From: Treponema sp. UBA4328
GTDB taxonomy: Bacteria; Spirochaetota; Spirochaetia; Treponematales; Treponemataceae
Reading direction: 5' to 3'
NCBI GenBank assembly: GCA_002394465.1
Contig: DGTU01000100.1
Coordinates: forward strand, 1 to 23,763
Length of the DNA stretch: 23,763 nt
This document shows positions 22,631-23,763 of this stretch, one piece after another (position 1 is the first letter of the stretch; each line of letters begins with the position of its first letter). Position numbers and translations under genes: made by a program. The notes under the pieces are model-generated. The model worked only from the letters and a program-made list of their open reading frames with translations. It made no database searches and had not been told where the DNA came from.

Positions 22631-23653
22631 ATGGCAAAAAATCTTGACTGGGCAAATCTGCCTTTCGGTTACATGGAAACTACAAAAAGTTTCGTTGCAA
22701 ATTATAAAAACGGCGCCTGGGACGAGGGAACCCTCACAAGCGACCACTCAATCACAATTTCAGAATGTGCAGGCGTTCTGCAGTATGCTCAGACCTGTTT
22801 TGAAGGACTCAAGGCATACACAACAGCTGACGGAAAAATCGTTACATTCCGCCCTGACCTTAACGCTGACCGCATGAAGGACAGCTGCGAGCGTCTTGAA
22901 ATGCCTGTTTTCCCTAAAGACCGCTGGATTAAAGCCGTTATTGAAACAATCAAGGCAAACATCGACTGGGTTCCGCCATATGGAAGCGGAGCTACACTGT
23001 ACATCCGTCCGTATATGTTCGGTTCAAGCGCAGTTATCGGTGTTAAACCTGCTGACGAATATCAGTTCCGCATTCTGGTTACTCCGGTTGGACCGTATTT
23101 CAAGGGTGGCGTAAAACCTATCACTGTACGTCTCTCTGACCTCGACCGTGCTGCTCCTCACGGAACAGGCGACATCAAGGCCGGCCTTAACTATGCAATG
23201 AGCCTTCACAACATCGTTGACGCTCACAAAAAGGGCTTCGCAGAGAACATGTACACTGACCCTGCTACTCATACATTCATCGAAGAAACAGGCGGTGCAA
23301 ACATTCTCTTCGTCACAAAAGACGGAAAACTTGTCACTCCAAAATCAAACAGCATTTTGCCGTCAATTACACGCCGCTCACTCGTTCAGGTTGCACGCGA
23401 CTATCTCCACATTGAAGTTGAAGAGCGACAGATTAACAAGAACGAGCTTAAAGATTTCGTAGAAGTCGGTCTCTGCGGTACTGCAGCCGTAATTTCTCCA
23501 ATCGGATGCATCGATGACCACGGAACAAAAATCAACGTTCCTAGCGGCATGGATGAAATCGGACCGGTTCTCAAAAAGCTCCGCGAAACACTTACAGGCA
23601 TCCAGATGGGAACAGAAAAAGCTCCTGAAGGCTGGATTGTTGAGATTGCATAA
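22631..23653 (+). CDS. ilvE: Branched-chain amino acid aminotransferase
   Basis: A 340-residue fold-type IV PLP enzyme that interconverts Leu/Ile/Val and their 2-oxo acids with 2-oxoglutarate/glutamate. It carries YAQTCFEGLKAY (52-63), the arginine-rich LYIRPYMFGSS block, and GTGDIKAGLNYAMS, with Lys183 as the Schiff-base lysine. EETGGANILFV (218-228) is the phosphate/PLP-holding motif, and SILPSITRRS is the typical C-terminal-domain start. Length and motifs match the longer BCAT group II. Its own promoter and GGAG Shine-Dalgarno precede it. Codon choice is richer in C-ending codons (GAC, AAC, CTC) than its neighbours, as in highly expressed genes. The stop overlaps the next ATG by one base. 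Confidence 0.95.
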   Translation: MAKNLDWANLPFGYMETTKSFVANYKNGAWDEGTLTSDHSITISECAGVLQYAQTCFEGLKAYTTADGKIVTFRPDLNADRMKDSCERLEMPVFPKDRWIKAVIETIKANIDWVPPYGSGATLYIRPYMFGSSAVIGVKPADEYQFRILVTPVGPYFKGGVKPITVRLSDLDRAAPHGTGDIKAGLNYAMSLHNIVDAHKKGFAENMYTDPATHTFIEETGGANILFVTKDGKLVTPKSNSILPSITRRSLVQVARDYLHIEVEERQINKNELKDFVEVGLCGTAAVISPIGCIDDHGTKINVPSGMDEIGPVLKKLRETLTGIQMGTEKAPEGWIVEIA

Positions 23654-23763
23654 TGCAGGTCACATATAAAACTAAAGGCACCTGTGCTCAGGTCATTCAC
23701 TTTGAGCGCGATGCCTCAAACAGGATACATAACATCGTTTTTGAAGGCGGCTGTAACGGAAAC
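23653..23763 (+). CDS. TSCPD-domain protein (TIGR03905 type), 5' part only
   Basis: The ATG shares one base with the ilvE stop. The 37 visible codons (YKTKGTCAQVIHFERD ... IVFEGGCNGN) match the start of the small TSCPD-domain proteins, whose domain also forms the C-terminus of B12-dependent ribonucleotide reductases. Two cysteines (in GTC and GGC) are the conserved metal-binding-type pair. Function is unknown. The gene is cut by the window edge. Coupling to ilvE suggests shared expression. Confidence 0.85.
   Translation, partial: MQVTYKTKGTCAQVIHFERDASNRIHNIVFEGGCNGN

Noticed and set aside
22569..22877. Small TTG-initiated gene after the MATE stop
   Set aside because: It overlaps ilvE out of frame for most of its length, has no Shine-Dalgarno, and coincides with the ilvE promoter region.

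Overview
The window looks like a piece of a Treponema-type spirochaete chromosome with moderate to low GC, probably a host-associated (gut, rumen or oral) species. This is inference. It rests on a cyclophilin-FKBP fusion immunophilin, a very large secreted SUMF1/CsgG-like protein, and the general protein flavour. No rRNA, tRNA, transposase, integrase, phage gene or CRISPR array is visible, and almost every base is explained by about 20 ordinary genes.

Layout. (1) 1-662: 3' end of a dual-family peptidyl-prolyl isomerase on the plus strand, convergent with the next block. (2) 7534-675, minus strand: one tight operon of coaX (type III pantothenate kinase), a five-gene oligopeptide/dipeptide ABC importer (lipoprotein, two permeases, two ATPases) and a DUF4105/Lnb-like membrane protein. 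(3) 7711-13003, plus strand: trkA-trkH-hrpB with overlapping start and stop codons, i.e. a potassium uptake system translationally coupled to a DEAH-box helicase. (4) 13083-13664: a flavodoxin-like FMN protein, convergent with a hypoxanthine/uracil-type DNA glycosylase (14250-13681). (5) 14251-14601: the only long gap, and the most unusual part of the window (see below). (6) 16223-14602, minus strand: an iron-type alcohol dehydrogenase and a YcgN-type cysteine-cluster protein. (7) 16335-20283: a 1130-residue secreted protein with a CsgG-like N-terminus, coiled coil and two SUMF1 domains, plus a one-base-spaced unknown partner. (8) A short-chain dehydrogenase (minus), a MATE exporter, ilvE, and the start of a TSCPD-domain gene overlapping ilvE.

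The gap at 14251-14601 holds two unexplained structures. One is an array of four 17-bp near-palindromes (TATACYAGNYTRGTATA) at an exact 22-bp period, beginning 43 bp upstream of the DNA glycosylase start codon. It looks like a helically phased multi-site operator, and no transcription factor is encoded in the window. The other is a roughly 136-nt element (14461-14596) that folds as one long nested hairpin of five stems. It has an upstream sequence that can compete for the closing stem, and a short open frame on each strand. It may be a structured RNA or a dispersed MITE-like repeat. I recognise no known RNA family in it.

A second theme is start codons placed directly after a -10 box. trkA, the MATE gene and the alcohol dehydrogenase (perhaps also the glycosylase) have TATAAT-like hexamers 5-10 nt before ATG and no Shine-Dalgarno sequence. 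This predicts leaderless mRNAs. Other genes here (coaX, the binding protein, the SDR, ilvE, the flavoprotein) have good Shine-Dalgarno sites.
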